From contig CP154956.1 of NCBI GenBank assembly GCA_039621445.1, positions 12,213,443 through 12,277,442 on the forward strand: a stretch of DNA of 64,000 bases. Direction: 5' to 3'. Positions 63,128 through 64,000 of this stretch are shown here, piece by piece. The notes under the pieces are model-generated. The model ran no database searches. It was not told the origin of the DNA and saw only the letters and a program-made list of their open reading frames with translations. The DNA is from Euglena gracilis (Eukaryota; Euglenida; Euglenophyceae; Euglenales). The position numbers and the translations under genes are program-made. The stretch's first letter is position 1, and each line of letters begins with the position of its first letter.

Positions 63128-64000
63128 TCATGGAAACATCAATGTTATGTTTTTATTCCACAGCTTCCAATCTTGCTGGACATACCCAACAAAACTGGTT
63201 GCTGGCTCCCAAGTGTCCTCCTCGGGCCCATACCCTTTCCAGCGGACCTTCCAAAGGTGCATACCTTTGTCGATTTTGTGATCGATAATTTTATCGACTA
63301 CAAAGTCGTCCGTCTCAGGTAATCTGGAACGGGGTTTGAAGTGCAAACACGGGATGGGTTTCCCATCCGGTGGCGACAGGTATGGCTTGAAGTCGTCCAT
63401 ATGAACGTCCTCAACACCATTCGGTAATGCAACCTTGTAACGCCCGCTGGTACCTAGTCTTTCTAGGATTTCACAGGGGCCGAGCCAGAGGGGGTCCAGC
63501 TTGGAAGACTGCATGCGAGTACGGCTATTCCGTACCCACACGCGGTCACCGGGACTGTAAACAGGTGACTTGAAATTCTGCAAAAACGATTTCCGTTTTG
63601 CTGCATGAATCTCAGTCACGCGTTTCTGGACTGCAGAACGTAGATTTTCTACTTCCGCAAACCAGGTCTCGCAACTGACACTCGTTCGGGCGGGTCTCTC
63701 CGAAGGGACATCCCCTATGGCCGGAGGGTCCCGTCCGAAAACTAATTTATAGGGGGAGTGAGGTAAAACCAACCCTGGTAGGGTATTGATATAAAACAAA
63801 GACCATGGTAGAACTGATATCCAGTTGCTGCGCGAGTCAGCCAGTGAAAGGCGAAGCATATTCACGACGGATTTCACGGCTGCCTCGGCTCTACCATTGC
63901 CTTTGGGTCGGGAGCGGATGGAAAAATGTTGCTCGATTCCGAGTAAACCGCACAAAGTGGTGAAAAACCTTGAAGAAATCAAATGGTCTTGATCACTCAC
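63128..64000 (-). CDS. E4 Pol C-terminus: integrase core and chromodomain (partial)
   Basis: 290 residues, no start in the window. Begins in the integrase core at the second catalytic Asp (SDQDHLISSRFF) and has the catalytic Glu in GNGRAEAAVK. Then the GPxF-type C-terminal region (VYSPGDRVWV, LDPLWLGPCEILER) and a chromodomain (VDKIIDHKI...LWKVRWKGYGPEEDTWEPA, about 63310-63150), ending TGA 63128-63130. Places E4 among chromoviruses of Ty3/gypsy. The chromodomain should direct integration to marked chromatin (family knowledge). No damage seen in the visible part. Confidence 0.88.
   Translation of the reverse strand: MSDQDHLISSRFFTTLCGLLGIEQHFSIRSRPKGNGRAEAAVKSVVNMLRLSLADSRSNWISVLPWSLFYINTLPGLVLPHSPYKLVFGRDPPAIGDVPSERPARTSVSCETWFAEVENLRSAVQKRVTEIHAAKRKSFLQNFKSPVYSPGDRVWVRNSRTRMQSSKLDPLWLGPCEILERLGTSGRYKVALPNGVEDVHMDDFKPYLSPPDGKPIPCLHFKPRSRLPETDDFVVDKIIDHKIDKGMHLWKVRWKGYGPEEDTWEPATSFVGYVQQDWKLWNKNITLMFP

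Larger units (their letters stand above)
56211..64000 (-). mobile_element. E4: chromodomain LTR retroelement with intact ORF3
   Basis: In its own direction: pol (C-terminal integrase and chromodomain, running in from beyond the window), ORF3, 3' module, polypurine tract, LTR. The LTR and ~600-bp 3' module are the same family as in E1. The 5' half lies outside the window. Confidence 0.85.

Overview
ORGANISM. The first 5.1 kb is a tandem array in which every ~611-bp unit carries a 5S rRNA gene and a spliced-leader (SL) RNA gene, both on the minus strand. The 26-nt SL exon (minus strand, starts ACTTTCTGAGTGTC, ends in a T-run and CG) matches, as I recall it, the Euglena gracilis SL, and linkage of SL RNA to 5S rRNA in ~0.6-kb repeats is a known feature of Euglena. 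I therefore read the window as nuclear DNA of Euglena gracilis or a close relative. I found no ordinary host protein gene; everything after the array is nested, rearranged retroelement DNA. LAYOUT. 1-5108: 5S/SL array (8 5S genes, 9 SL genes, the first cut by the window edge). 5109-10503: minus-strand Ty3-like LTR element E1 (3' LTR, pol, broken gag) inserted in an array spacer. 10504-23682: plus-strand LTR element E2 with near-identical 429-bp LTRs, an initiator-Met-type primer binding site, a giant gag, a pol cut off inside the RT, and two downstream frames (ORF3a, ORF3b). 23683-26011: gag-protease part of a second E1-family copy. 26012-35021: minus-strand element E3 with a gag pseudogene and a pol carrying a cytosine-C5-methyltransferase-like domain, fused through a GC-rich repeat to the tail of an ORF3. 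35067-36510: tandem repeats. 36512-36832: a retrocopy that begins with an SL sequence. 36837-43868: non-LTR elements (LINE D, A, B) with a restriction-enzyme-like endonuclease tail and a 2A-like peptide at the N-terminus. 43869-54728: a second copy of 33003-43868 (10.86-kb tandem duplication). 54729-56210: the rest of LINE B'. 56211-64000: minus-strand chromodomain-bearing element E4 with an intact 1866-codon ORF3. HOW IT FITS TOGETHER. The LTR elements share LTR termini (TGTACC...GGACGTACA), a polypurine tract and short 3' modules, but differ in what is attached to the gag-pol core. Two features recur. Methyltransferase-like domains sit beside the RT: a DIRS/phage N6-adenine-methyltransferase-like block (IDxFA...NPPF...PDW) in E1, in E2 and in a LINE, and a C5-type domain in E3. 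A very large env-position protein, ORF3, with two conserved globular regions and cysteine clusters, occurs in E2, E3 and E4 and resembles no family I can name. These, the 2A-bearing LINE, and the junction of a LINE tail with an SL sequence are the best candidates for something undescribed. Most copies are visibly damaged (frameshifts, stops, a lost integrase glutamate); E4's ORF3 and E2's gag are the best-preserved frames.
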